Positions 43,227 to 52,210 of a DNA stretch of 64,000 nucleotides are shown piece after piece; position 1 is the first letter of the stretch, and the number at the start of each line of letters is the position of its first letter. This DNA is from Ruegeria sp. 6PALISEP08. Its GTDB lineage: Bacteria; Pseudomonadota; Alphaproteobacteria; Rhodobacterales; Rhodobacteraceae. The stretch covers positions 186,001 to 250,000 of the forward strand of contig NZ_LGXZ01000007.1 in the NCBI RefSeq assembly GCF_001238295.1, given 5' to 3'. The notes below the pieces were generated by a model, which was given only the letters and a program-made list of their open reading frames with translations, made no database searches and was not told where the DNA came from. The translations under genes were made by a program, and so were the position numbers.

Positions 43227-44603
43227 ATGAACGTTGACGCCCGACGCGCGATCGAACAGGACAAGGCGCACCACGTCCATCCTCAGTCGAACCTGCGCCA
43301 ACATGCCCAAGACGGCCCGACGATGATCACGCATGGTAAAGGGGTGTTCATTTACGACAGCGAAGGGCGAGAGATCATCGACGGGTTTTCCGGGCTGGGC
43401 TGTGTATCATTGGGCTATCACAACGAACGATTGTCGAATGCCGCCAAGCGACAGATGGATGTGCTGCCTTTTGCACCAACCTTCTACAACCGCTCGCACC
43501 CGCGGGTGGCCGAGCTGGGTGAACGTCTGATAGGCATGGCGCCGGGCAAAATGAACCGGGTGATGTTCCAGTGCTCGGGATCCGAGGCAAACGACACTGC
43601 AATCAAGTTGCTGTGGTACACCAACACGGCCCGTGGCGAGCCGCAGCGTCGCAAGATCATTGGCCGGGTGCGGGGCTATCACGGCAATACGGTGGCGACG
43701 GTGTCCCTGTCGGGGCAACCGCACATGCATGCCAAGTTCGGCCTGCCGCTGCCCGAGTTCAAGCACACCGAGCTGCCGAACTATTACCGTTTCCATATCG
43801 ACGGCGAGAGTGAAGAAGAGTTTTCGGCCCGGATGGCGGCGAATTTCGAAAAGCTGATCCTGGCGGAAGGCCCGGAAACCGTGGCGGCCTTTTTTGCCGA
43901 ACCGGCCATTTCGGGTGGCGGGGCGCTGATGCCGCCTGAAGGCTACTGGAGGGAAATGCAGGCGGTACTGCGCAAGTATGACATCAAGTTCCTGGCCGAT
44001 GAGGTCGTGTGCGGTTTTGGTCGAACCGGCAATATGTGGGGGTCACAGACCTGGGGGCTGGAGCCTGACATGATCTCTTGCGCCAAGGCGCTGTCCGCTG
44101 CGTTCTTCCCGATCTCGGCCCTTATGTTCAAGGATGAGATGTATGCCGACATGATAAAGAACTCGGACGAGGTTGGCACCTTTGGCCATGGATATACTTA
44201 TGCCGGTCACCCGGTTGGCGCTGCCGTCGGTCTAGAGGCACTGGATATTTACGATGAAATCGATCTGGTGGGTCACGTCCGCGCGGTTTCGGCCCGGTTC
44301 CTCGAAAAATGCCACTCGATGGCCGATCACCCGCTGGTGGCCGAAGTGCGCGGCGTCGGTCTGTTCTGCGGCTTCGAGCTGATGAAGGATGCAAAATCCC
44401 GTGAACCGTTCGATCCCTCTTGGAAAGTGGGTGAGCTTGTGCAGAACTTTGCCCATGATCGGGGTCTGTACCTGCGGGCGATTGGCGATCGGATGAGCTT
44501 TATGCCGCCGCTGATCATCAACGAAGATGAGATTGATATTGCCACTGAACGTTTCAAGGGCGCCTTGGATGACGCCTGGGCAGTGGTTCGCGCGAAGATC
44601 TGA
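43227..44603 (+). CDS. Class III (omega) aminotransferase
   Basis: A 458-residue PLP enzyme. The catalytic Lys287 lies in SCAKALSAAFFPISA, preceded by FLADEVVCGFGRTG with the PLP-binding Asp. FQCSGSEANDTAIKL is the phosphate-cup region. Class III aminotransferases of this kind move amino groups from omega-amino acids or amines to pyruvate or 2-oxoglutarate, yielding an aldehyde. An aldehyde dehydrogenase gene follows, fitting that use. The ATG at 43227 follows GGAG; a longer frame upstream is unlikely. First gene of the operon divergent from the MetR-like regulator. Confidence 0.9.
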   Translation: MNVDARRAIEQDKAHHVHPQSNLRQHAQDGPTMITHGKGVFIYDSEGREIIDGFSGLGCVSLGYHNERLSNAAKRQMDVLPFAPTFYNRSHPRVAELGERLIGMAPGKMNRVMFQCSGSEANDTAIKLLWYTNTARGEPQRRKIIGRVRGYHGNTVATVSLSGQPHMHAKFGLPLPEFKHTELPNYYRFHIDGESEEEFSARMAANFEKLILAEGPETVAAFFAEPAISGGGALMPPEGYWREMQAVLRKYDIKFLADEVVCGFGRTGNMWGSQTWGLEPDMISCAKALSAAFFPISALMFKDEMYADMIKNSDEVGTFGHGYTYAGHPVGAAVGLEALDIYDEIDLVGHVRAVSARFLEKCHSMADHPLVAEVRGVGLFCGFELMKDAKSREPFDPSWKVGELVQNFAHDRGLYLRAIGDRMSFMPPLIINEDEIDIATERFKGALDDAWAVVRAKI

Positions 44604-44642
44604 TTGAATTGGGGTCGGGTTCAAGCTTTCATCCGATCCCAA

Positions 44643-44676
44643 CGCCGCTGTTACCCCCCTCAGGCGGCGCGCATTT
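44643..44676 (+). terminator. Terminator-like hairpin between aminotransferase and aldehyde dehydrogenase genes
   Basis: Stem CGCCGC / GCGGCG with a 15-base loop, followed by CGCATTTTTG. It could cause partial termination so that the first gene is expressed more than the four downstream genes. The long loop makes it weak. Confidence 0.4.
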
Positions 44677-44707
44677 TTGAAACTGCGGTTCGCCAAGGAG
44701 AACAGAG

Positions 44708-46192
44708 ATGACGACATACTTGGAACCGAAACTGCCCGATGTGGGTTTGGCCGGTAGTTATATCAACGGTGCCTGGCATTGGCCCGAAGGGCGGCTGGTG
44801 GTCGAAAACCCCTCGCGCCGCAGCCCGATCTGCGAGGTTGGTCGCGGCACGTCAACCGAGGTCGATTTGGCCGTCGCCGCCGCTCGTGCCGCGCTGCCGA
44901 CGTGGCGCGCCTTGGCGGCTAGTGAGCGTGGCAAACGTCTCACAGAGCTCGGCCGTCGCCTGGAAGAGAACGCCGAAGAAGTGGCTCGCGTATTGGCGGC
45001 GGAAAGTGGCAACGCGATCAAGACCCAATCGCGGGGCGAAGCGATGGGGGCTGCCGGGGTTCTTAAGTATTACGGTGGCGTAGCGGTCGAACAAAAAGGG
45101 GAAACCCTGCCACTTGGACCGGGTCAATTCAGCTACTCCACCCGAGAACCACATGGTGTTGTGGGTTCGATCATTCCGTGGAACTCGCCCCTCCAGTTGG
45201 GCGCTGTAAAAATCTCCATGGCATTGGCAACCGGAAACTGTCTGGTGTTGAAACCGGCTGAAGATGCGCCACTGGCGATTCTGAAATTGGCTGAACTGGC
45301 GGATGGACTGTTTCCACCGGGCGTCTTCAATGTTGTGACGGGGCTGGGTGAAGAGGCAGGCGCGGCGCTGGCTTCCCACCCCGATGTAGACAAGGTGTCC
45401 TTTACCGGTTCAAGCGAGGTCGGCAAGCTGATTGGCAAGGCCACTTCTGATCGCATTGCCAAGCTGACGCTGGAACTGGGGGGAAAGTCACCGACGATCG
45501 TGTTCCCGGACGCCATTTCCGGGGGCCGTCTGGACAGCACCGCGCAGCAGGTGGCTAACGCCATGCGCTTTGCTCGTCAGGGTCAAAGCTGCACCGCCGG
45601 ATCGCGCCTGTTTGTGCATAAGGACATCTGGGATGAGCTCATGCCCAAAGTGGCCGAAAAATCGGCAGCTTTGAACGTCGGCGATGCACTGGATCCGGAT
45701 GTGGATATGGGCGCGGTGGTGAACGCGGAACGCTACGGCGAAATACGCGCCTATGTGGCCGAGGCCGAAGCAGAAGGGGCAACCTTCCTGATCGGAGAAA
45801 CGCCTGTCGAAGACCCCGCAGGGTTCTGCCCCAACCCGACAATCATCACTGGTGTCGACAACGATTGGCGCATTGCTCGGGAAGAGGTGTTCGGCCCTGT
45901 CATGGTGGCCATTCCCTTCGAGACGGAAGGAGAAGTCATCGCCATGGCAAATGACACTCATTACGGGTTGGCAGCGTTCCTTTTCACTCATGACGTAAGC
46001 CGCATTACGCGCCTGACGCGCGCCATTGATGCGGGTTGGATACAGGTCAATCAGGGCGGTGGTCAGATTCCCGGCATGTCTTATGGCGGCACCAAGCAAT
46101 CGGGTATGGGCAGCGAATACTCCATCGAAGGCGCATTGGAAGCCTACACCTACCGCAAATGTGTCACCATCAACATTGAGGACGGCGCGTGA
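44708..46192 (+). CDS. NAD(P)-dependent aldehyde dehydrogenase
   Basis: A 494-residue ALDH-superfamily enzyme. The catalytic Cys295 is in RQGQSCTAGSR and the general-base Glu in LELGGKSPT. VPWNSPL-type sequence (IIPWNSPLQLGAVK) and FTGSSEVGK complete the coenzyme site. It should oxidise the aldehyde formed by the upstream aminotransferase to an acid. A GGAG precedes the ATG. Its stop overlaps the next gene's GTG by four bases. The substrate is unknown; succinate-semialdehyde or an omega-amino aldehyde are options. Confidence 0.92.
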   Translation: MTTYLEPKLPDVGLAGSYINGAWHWPEGRLVVENPSRRSPICEVGRGTSTEVDLAVAAARAALPTWRALAASERGKRLTELGRRLEENAEEVARVLAAESGNAIKTQSRGEAMGAAGVLKYYGGVAVEQKGETLPLGPGQFSYSTREPHGVVGSIIPWNSPLQLGAVKISMALATGNCLVLKPAEDAPLAILKLAELADGLFPPGVFNVVTGLGEEAGAALASHPDVDKVSFTGSSEVGKLIGKATSDRIAKLTLELGGKSPTIVFPDAISGGRLDSTAQQVANAMRFARQGQSCTAGSRLFVHKDIWDELMPKVAEKSAALNVGDALDPDVDMGAVVNAERYGEIRAYVAEAEAEGATFLIGETPVEDPAGFCPNPTIITGVDNDWRIAREEVFGPVMVAIPFETEGEVIAMANDTHYGLAAFLFTHDVSRITRLTRAIDAGWIQVNQGGGQIPGMSYGGTKQSGMGSEYSIEGALEAYTYRKCVTINIEDGA

Positions 46193-47451
46193 GCACGGAC
46201 CGGTTCGGTAACGCCATCGATCCAAGCGTGGGATACGCCCGCGGCGCGCTGTTGCAAAGTTCAGCCGATGAGGTGCGCAGGTTGGCGCAGGCGGGCCGTG
46301 TTGCTGCGGATTTCGTAGCACGCGAAGGTATCGACAAGGTCGCCATTTGCACGGGAAACCTGCGGTTCTATCCAGCAACGCCGGACGATTTGAACCTGTT
46401 GTGCGAAGAATGGATCGGTCCGGGCCTGTTTGGTGAAGAACTGCGCCAGGCCGCAATCGTTCATCTGGGTGGGCAGGGGCACGAGGCAGCAGCGGTGGTG
46501 AACCGTACAAGTGCCGGGATCGTTGCCACCATACTGGCGCATTCAGCAGGCAGGCCGGTGTTGTCTCTGGTGGCGCACGGCGACCGGAGCCATGCCTCGG
46601 TTCTGCGCGGGGCGCGGCTGGCTAATGTGCAGGTGCGCGAAGTGCACGACCTGGACGCGATGCACCAGGCGCTGGCCAAGGACAGCCCGGCGCTGTTCGT
46701 AATCACGCCCGTCACCTCGGAACTGTCCATGCTGAGCGATGACCTGATCCGCGATGCAGTGGCGGCGGGGAACAAGGCGGGCTGTGTCACGTTCCTTGAT
46801 GACGCTTACGGTGCGCGATTCCGTCCGGTGCTGCATGGCGGTGGGGATTCGCTTTCCTTTGGAGCGGATCTGGTGATCACCAATGCCGACAAAGCGGGGC
46901 TGTCCGGTCCCCGTGCGGGGGTTTTTTGTGGCGATCCGGCAGTGTTGATCCCAGTGCAGGCCAAGGCCAGCGAATTGGGGATGGAGGCACGCGCGCCCGT
47001 TGCGGTTGGTGCAATGCGCAGTCTTCAGGGGTTCGCTCCGGATCTGTTGTTACAGGAAGCGCAAGACGGACAAGACCTGGCTGACGCGCTTGAATCTGCG
47101 CTGGGCGTTGGTCGCGTGTCTCGCTCGGCGCTGGGACCCAAGATAGACGAACAGGACGCGATGGACATTGTCCTGGGCATGGCTGACTCAGAAAAGACCG
47201 ATGTTGTGCCTGCCGAAGTGACGGCTGCCATTGGCATGTTGATGCTGCGGGACAAAGGGATTGTAACCGTCAACACTCATGGACAGCCGGGAGGGCGCGT
47301 TTCAATCCGATTGAAGCCAACGTCCGGCGCTGTGGCTCGTGTCGGAGGTGCGATGGCTGTGACCGACACTCTCTTGTCGGCAATGCGCCAGACAGCGAAC
47401 CACCTGAACGACAAGGCTTGGTTTGCAGCAACGTTGTTTGGAGAAACGTGA
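46189..47451 (+). CDS. SelA-like fold-type I PLP-dependent enzyme
   Basis: A 420-residue protein with the fold of L-seryl-tRNA(Sec) selenium transferase and D-glucosaminate-phosphate ammonia-lyase relatives. The PLP Lys235 is in ITNADKAGLSGPRAG, after VTFLDDAYGARF with the Asp that contacts the ring nitrogen. VNRTSAGIVATILA is the phosphate-binding side. A real SelA is unlikely, since no selenocysteine genes are nearby and the neighbours are catabolic. A lyase or deaminase acting on an amino acid is more plausible. GTG start overlaps the aldehyde dehydrogenase stop; the DUF4392 gene follows at once. Confidence 0.75.
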   Translation: MSTDRFGNAIDPSVGYARGALLQSSADEVRRLAQAGRVAADFVAREGIDKVAICTGNLRFYPATPDDLNLLCEEWIGPGLFGEELRQAAIVHLGGQGHEAAAVVNRTSAGIVATILAHSAGRPVLSLVAHGDRSHASVLRGARLANVQVREVHDLDAMHQALAKDSPALFVITPVTSELSMLSDDLIRDAVAAGNKAGCVTFLDDAYGARFRPVLHGGGDSLSFGADLVITNADKAGLSGPRAGVFCGDPAVLIPVQAKASELGMEARAPVAVGAMRSLQGFAPDLLLQEAQDGQDLADALESALGVGRVSRSALGPKIDEQDAMDIVLGMADSEKTDVVPAEVTAAIGMLMLRDKGIVTVNTHGQPGGRVSIRLKPTSGAVARVGGAMAVTDTLLSAMRQTANHLNDKAWFAATLFGET

Positions 47452-48465
47452 ATGGCTGACAAGGCTCTGATCACTCGGTTGGACAATCGGCTGGATCAGT
47501 TGGTGAATATCGATATGGGCGAACGCGGCGTCGAGCACCTGTTCGAGGCCGCACGCGCGCTTGAAGGTCAGTCGTTGATCGGCGCGGCGGCGGACACGTT
47601 GATGGCAGTGCCCGAGGGCGGGACCGTGGTGATAACGACCGGTTCGGTTTCGCGCGCCTGGATCACACCTGATCTGGGCGAAAATGACGGCCCCTCGGGC
47701 GCGGCGGCCATTGCGCGGGCGCTGGTACTGGCGCGTAACGTGACCTGCGTCTTGCTGTGCGAAGACACTTTGCTGCCGGCGATCCGCAACACCTGCCAGG
47801 CTGCGGGATTGTTTCCTGTGACATTGGAACAAGCATCTATTGCCAAGGCGGACAAAAGCCTCGCCACGATCGTCATGCTGCCCTATGCCACGGATGACGT
47901 CGGGGGACAGGCGCAGGCTGAAACCCTGATGGATGAGCTGAACCCCGATCTGTTGTTTTCGACAGAGCGGGTCGGGCGCAACGAATTCGGCGTCTATCAT
48001 TCGATGCGTGGTATTGACTATGGAATGGGTCGTGCCCGCGTTGATCTACTGTTTGATCTGGCATTGGAGCGTGGCGTTCCTGTTGTCGCCGTTGGCGACG
48101 GCGGCAATGAGATCGGCATGGGCAAGGTCGCCGACCACGTGAAGGCGCATGTGCCCTATGGTGACGCTTGCCAATGTGGCTGCGGTGGTGGGATCGGCGC
48201 AGTGACCAGTTGTGACGTGCTAGTGACTGCCGCCTGTTCCAACTGGGGCTGCACCGCAATTGCAGCTGCCATGGCCGCCCGGGCAAGCAATGCCAAACTG
48301 CTGCACACACCCGACCACGAGGCCTTGCTGCTTGACACCATGGTCGCCAACGGTCTGATCAATTCAACCCACGGAATCGTCGACGACAACGTCGACGGGT
48401 TCACCCGTCAAAGCCACATCGCGGTGGCCGAGCTCTGCCGCTCGATCGTAAGCCGTGCGATCTGA
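47452..48465 (+). CDS. DUF4392 (D-glutamate cyclase-like) domain protein
   Basis: A 337-residue protein matching the domain found at the C-terminus of mammalian D-glutamate cyclase, which turns D-glutamate into 5-oxo-D-proline. Visible family features are the VITTGSVSRAW segment near residue 60, the VYHSMRG region and VAVGDGGNEIGMG near residue 205. The cluster CQCGCGGGIGAVTSC follows. Its ATG comes directly after the stop of the SelA-like gene, suggesting a functional pair. A lactam- or ring-forming, or ring-opening, step on an amino acid is a fair guess; the real reaction is unknown. Confidence 0.75.
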   Translation: MADKALITRLDNRLDQLVNIDMGERGVEHLFEAARALEGQSLIGAAADTLMAVPEGGTVVITTGSVSRAWITPDLGENDGPSGAAAIARALVLARNVTCVLLCEDTLLPAIRNTCQAAGLFPVTLEQASIAKADKSLATIVMLPYATDDVGGQAQAETLMDELNPDLLFSTERVGRNEFGVYHSMRGIDYGMGRARVDLLFDLALERGVPVVAVGDGGNEIGMGKVADHVKAHVPYGDACQCGCGGGIGAVTSCDVLVTAACSNWGCTAIAAAMAARASNAKLLHTPDHEALLLDTMVANGLINSTHGIVDDNVDGFTRQSHIAVAELCRSIVSRAI

Positions 48466-48483
48466 ACATTTACAGGAAGACCC

Positions 48484-49743
48484 ATGATCCAAGACAACCC
48501 CGCCCTTATAGACGCAATCCGCGATCGTTTCGCTCATGTCGACAGCTGCCCGTTTCAAGGCGAACGGATCTTTTTCGAAAATGCCGGTGGCGCGCTGACG
48601 CTGAAATCCGTTGCAGAAACTTCGGCCTTTTACGCCGCGATTCCAGACAATCCCGGTCGGATCAACCCGGCGGGGCAGGGCACTCAGAACGTGATCAACA
48701 AGGCCAAGCAGGATCTGGCCGTTTTTATGAATGTCACCAGCGGACAGTTCTTTGCCGGGGAAAGCGGGACGGAATTGTTGTTCCGGATGATCCGCACCGC
48801 TTGTTTGGCTGCGCCAAACGGGGCCAAGGCGATCGGGTCGTCCATCGAACACCCCGCCACTCGCAGCGCCGCGCGCCGTTGGGCAAAGATCGCGGGTCTG
48901 GACTATGTGAACGTGCCCCATGACAATGATACCGGGTTGGTGACCGCCGAGGATTATGCGGGGTTGATGAGCCCGGACGTTGCAGTGGCCACGATCCTTC
49001 ATGCGTCGCCCGTTACAGGAATGGGCATGGATGTGGCAGCGATTTCAGCCGCCATTCGCGCCGTCGCACCGGAATGCCTGATCATCGTTGATGGCATTCA
49101 GCACGCGGCACACGGACAGCTTGATCTTGATAGCTACAATGTCGATGGCTACGCGATCTCTCCGTACAAAGTTTTTTCGCGCCATGGGTATGGAATAGCC
49201 TGGATCTCGGACAGGCTGAGCGCGCTGCCGCACGACATGTTGATCGACGCGCCCGCCACCGGTTGGGAGTTTGGAACCCGTGACGCTGGGTCTTACGCAA
49301 CCGTTTCGGACGTTGTGTCTTATTTCGACTGGCTGGGCGGAGAGGTTTCGGGTGAAGCCGACCCCCGCGCGCGCATCGAGGCTGCGGGCCGTGCCATCCA
49401 CTCCTATGAGACCCACCTGACCAATACTGCCATCAACGGCACGGGCAATCTGCCGGGCCTGCGGGACATGGATCACGTGACCATCCTGGCAGGGGCCGAC
49501 AACCCCGCGCGCGAAGGGCTGGTGTCTATTGTGATCAACGGCAAAGCCTCGGAAGATGTGGTTGAGGTTTTGAACCAACAGGGTATCCGCACCCACACGC
49601 GCAAAGCGGATCACTATTCGGGCAATGTCCTGACACCGTTGGAGTTGTCCGATTGTATTCGCATCTCGTTTTGTCACTACAACACGGAACAGGAAATCGC
49701 GCGCCTTCTTGCCGCAATCAATGAGATGGGCGGGGACGGCTGA
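48484..49743 (+). CDS. Class V aminotransferase-fold PLP enzyme (cysteine desulfurase-like)
   Basis: A 419-residue PLP protein. The internal-aldimine Lys229 is in GYAISPYKVFSRHG and the ring-contacting Asp in IIVDGIQHAAHG. The start FFENAGGALTLKSV fits the class V group. It resembles NifS/SufS or kynureninase-like enzymes but the loop that carries the desulfurase Cys is not apparent, so a transaminase or lyase acting on a small amino acid is more likely. Last gene of the five-gene operon; a DMGDH-like gene converges 47 bases later. Confidence 0.82.
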   Translation: MIQDNPALIDAIRDRFAHVDSCPFQGERIFFENAGGALTLKSVAETSAFYAAIPDNPGRINPAGQGTQNVINKAKQDLAVFMNVTSGQFFAGESGTELLFRMIRTACLAAPNGAKAIGSSIEHPATRSAARRWAKIAGLDYVNVPHDNDTGLVTAEDYAGLMSPDVAVATILHASPVTGMGMDVAAISAAIRAVAPECLIIVDGIQHAAHGQLDLDSYNVDGYAISPYKVFSRHGYGIAWISDRLSALPHDMLIDAPATGWEFGTRDAGSYATVSDVVSYFDWLGGEVSGEADPRARIEAAGRAIHSYETHLTNTAINGTGNLPGLRDMDHVTILAGADNPAREGLVSIVINGKASEDVVEVLNQQGIRTHTRKADHYSGNVLTPLELSDCIRISFCHYNTEQEIARLLAAINEMGGDG

Positions 49744-49779
49744 CAACGCGGTCTTTGTGTTTGGTCAAACCGTCTGAGG

Positions 49780-49802
49780 ATGCGCGGTGGTTACCCGCGC
49801 AT
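49780..49802. terminator. Hairpin at convergent gene ends
   Basis: Perfect 8-bp stem ATGCGCGG / CCGCGCAT around TGGTTAC, whose loop holds the stop codon of the leftward gene. It may block read-through from both sides, but there is no U-tract on either strand. Confidence 0.4.
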
Positions 49803-52205
49803 CTGGGCATTGTCCGGATCGTAAAGCGGTCGCAGGCTGGCCTGTGCCGTTACAGCGCGCCCAGCCACCTTCACCTGATAGTTGCGCGCAGCAAGAGCTT
49901 TCATCGTCATGCCTTCGGACCGCGAGACATAGCCCATGCCAATGGCGCCACCGACGCTCCAGCCGTAGCTTGCCGACGTCAACCGCCCGACGATTTGCCC
50001 GTCACACAGGATCGGTTCCTTGCCGAAGACCAGAGCATTTGGGTCGTCCAGCCGGAAAGACAACAAGCGGTTCGCAGGGCCGGTCGATTTGTGAGTTTCG
50101 ATCGCCGCTTTGCCGGTAAACTCGGTTGTGAAATCGCAAGCAAAAGTCAGGCCGCTGTCCACCGGGCTGTCATGTGGGCCGATGTCGTGGCCCCAGTGGC
50201 GGAAGCCCTTTTCGATCCGGCAGCTATCTACGGCCATTCCGCCGCACAGGCGTGGCGCATCAGGCGCAGCCATGATCGTTTCAAACACCTGCTGTGCGAA
50301 TTCGGCAGGGACGTGCAACTCCCAACCCAATTCGCCGACATAGGTAATCCGTTGTGCGCGGACCGGCGCATGACCAACATGCAATGCCTGCCACGAGCCA
50401 AATGGGAAGACGACATTTGACAGGTCGGCATCGGTCAGCCCGGCCAGGAAGTTCCGCGCGCGCGGACCCATCAGGGCCAGCGTGGCCTCGGATGACGTGA
50501 TATTGACCACTGAAACTGCTGTGTCCGCCAGTTGCGTTTTCAGCCAGTATTCGGTTTGCGGTTCAGCCCCGGCAGAAGACATGACCATGTAGCGGGTCGC
50601 ATTCAGGCGCGCGACGGTCACGTCCGCCTCGATCCCGCCTTGCGGGTTGAACATATGGGTATAGACCAGAGCACCCGGAGCAACGGCCATATTCGCCCCA
50701 CAAAGCCGCTGCATCGCCGCCTCGGCATCTTGCCCGTCCACGATGAACCGGCCAAAGGTCAGATCGATGCAGCCCAGATCGGTGCGCAGCGCTTGATGTT
50801 CGGCCTGCCAGTCGTCGAACCAGGGCTCGCGTCCGAACCCGTCCGTCATCTCACGCCCATAGAAGAGGGGCCGTTCCCAGCCATTGGCGCTGCTGAATTG
50901 CGCGCCCGCGTCGCGTAGATGGGTGTAATAAGGCGTCCGGCGCAAGCCCCGCGCCTGTGTTTTGCGCAGATAGGGCCAGTGCATCGCATAGGCGTGACTG
51001 AGCGTTTCGGCCGCCTTAGTTGCGGTATAGCTGCGGGCGTTCAGGCCGGGTATAATGCGACGGCTGTCGACATCTGTCAGGTCCATGGTCATGTGGCCAG
51101 CCATGATCCATTCAGCCAGCGCTTTGCCCGCGCCTGGCCCGTTCTGGATGCCGGTCGAATTGAAACCGGCAGCAACCCAATACCCTGTCACATCTGTGAT
51201 TGGACCGAGGTAATGTTTGGCATCTGGTGTGAAGCATTCCGGCCCGTTGAAGAACTTGCGAATGCCGCTTTCCGCCAAGGCCGGAACCCTCTCCATTGCC
51301 GCCTCCAAGATGGGATAGAGGTGTTCTTCATCGCAGGGCAGCTCATCAAATTCGAACGCCTCGGGCAGGCCGTCCTTGGGCAGCCACGGGGTCGCGTTGG
51401 GCTCGGAACAGCCGATCAGCAGCTTGCCTGCGTCTTCTTTGTAATAGGCGTATTCATCCATTACCCGCAGTACGGGCAGATCACCGGTCACGCCCTCAAT
51501 CGGGTCAGTCACAACGTAGTAATGGTTTGTGTAGTGCAGCGGGATCTGCACACTGTGGGATATTCCAAACTCACGCGCCCACATGCCGGTGGCATTGACC
51601 ACATGCTCGGCGCGCACCAGCCCTTCTTCGGTTTCCACACCAACAGCACGGCCACCTTCGATGACGACGCGTTCGACTTTGGTGTCTTCAAAAATCTGCG
51701 CGCCGTTCGCCCGCGCGCCTTTGGCCAGCGCCATGGTGGTGTCGATCGGGTTGGTATAGCCGTCACCGGGGAACCAGAACGCCCCCTTGGCGCCTTCGGT
51801 CGATAACATAGGCCAGCGCTCCTGCGCCTCGGTCAGGCTGATCTCTTCGGCGCGCAGGCCACAGCCATGGGCATAATCGACCTTGCGGCGCAGTTCCTCC
51901 ATGCGTGCCTCGGTCAGCGCCACAGTCATCGAGCCATTGCGCTTGAAACCGGTATTCTGCCCGGTCTCATCCTCAAGACGTTCCATCAGGTCGAGGCCGT
52001 ATTTCGCCAGCGCCGACATGACCGGCACGCCTTGGGTTTCGCTGACCAGACCTGCGGCGTGCCATGTCGTTCCGCTTGTCAGTTTCTTGCGCTCGAACAG
52101 GGCGACGGACCAACCTGCTTTGGCGAGGTGATAGGCGGTGGCACAGCCAACGATCCCACCGCCAATGATGGCGACCTGTACGTCGGTCGGAAGGGATTTT
52201 GCCAT
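49791..52205 (-). CDS. Dimethylglycine dehydrogenase-like flavoprotein with GcvT domain (paralogue 1)
   Basis: An 804-residue protein with an N-terminal FAD domain (VAIIGGGIVGCATAYHLA) and TSGTTWHAAG with His49 at the covalent FAD position. The C-terminal half is GcvT-like (ITYVGELGWELHVP, GMAVDSCRIEKGFRHWG). It should oxidise an N-methyl or similar group and load the one-carbon unit onto tetrahydrofolate. It starts five bases after the next paralogue's stop. The pair may work as successive demethylases, for example on dimethyl and monomethyl forms. Substrate unknown. Confidence 0.9.
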   Translation of the reverse strand: MAKSLPTDVQVAIIGGGIVGCATAYHLAKAGWSVALFERKKLTSGTTWHAAGLVSETQGVPVMSALAKYGLDLMERLEDETGQNTGFKRNGSMTVALTEARMEELRRKVDYAHGCGLRAEEISLTEAQERWPMLSTEGAKGAFWFPGDGYTNPIDTTMALAKGARANGAQIFEDTKVERVVIEGGRAVGVETEEGLVRAEHVVNATGMWAREFGISHSVQIPLHYTNHYYVVTDPIEGVTGDLPVLRVMDEYAYYKEDAGKLLIGCSEPNATPWLPKDGLPEAFEFDELPCDEEHLYPILEAAMERVPALAESGIRKFFNGPECFTPDAKHYLGPITDVTGYWVAAGFNSTGIQNGPGAGKALAEWIMAGHMTMDLTDVDSRRIIPGLNARSYTATKAAETLSHAYAMHWPYLRKTQARGLRRTPYYTHLRDAGAQFSSANGWERPLFYGREMTDGFGREPWFDDWQAEHQALRTDLGCIDLTFGRFIVDGQDAEAAMQRLCGANMAVAPGALVYTHMFNPQGGIEADVTVARLNATRYMVMSSAGAEPQTEYWLKTQLADTAVSVVNITSSEATLALMGPRARNFLAGLTDADLSNVVFPFGSWQALHVGHAPVRAQRITYVGELGWELHVPAEFAQQVFETIMAAPDAPRLCGGMAVDSCRIEKGFRHWGHDIGPHDSPVDSGLTFACDFTTEFTGKAAIETHKSTGPANRLLSFRLDDPNALVFGKEPILCDGQIVGRLTSASYGWSVGGAIGMGYVSRSEGMTMKALAARNYQVKVAGRAVTAQASLRPLYDPDNAQMRG

Positions 52206-52210
52206 GGTTC

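Noticed and set aside
45488-46510. Minus-strand frame of 340 codons
   Set aside because: Antisense to the aldehyde dehydrogenase and SelA-like genes; His/Arg-rich composition with no motifs.
46189-47451. Assignment as true SelA (selenocysteine synthase)
   Set aside because: No selB, selC or selD neighbour is seen and the operon is catabolic; only the fold is shared.
50919-51806. Plus-strand frame of 295 codons
   Set aside because: Antisense to the DMGDH-like gene at 49791-52205, with no family features.
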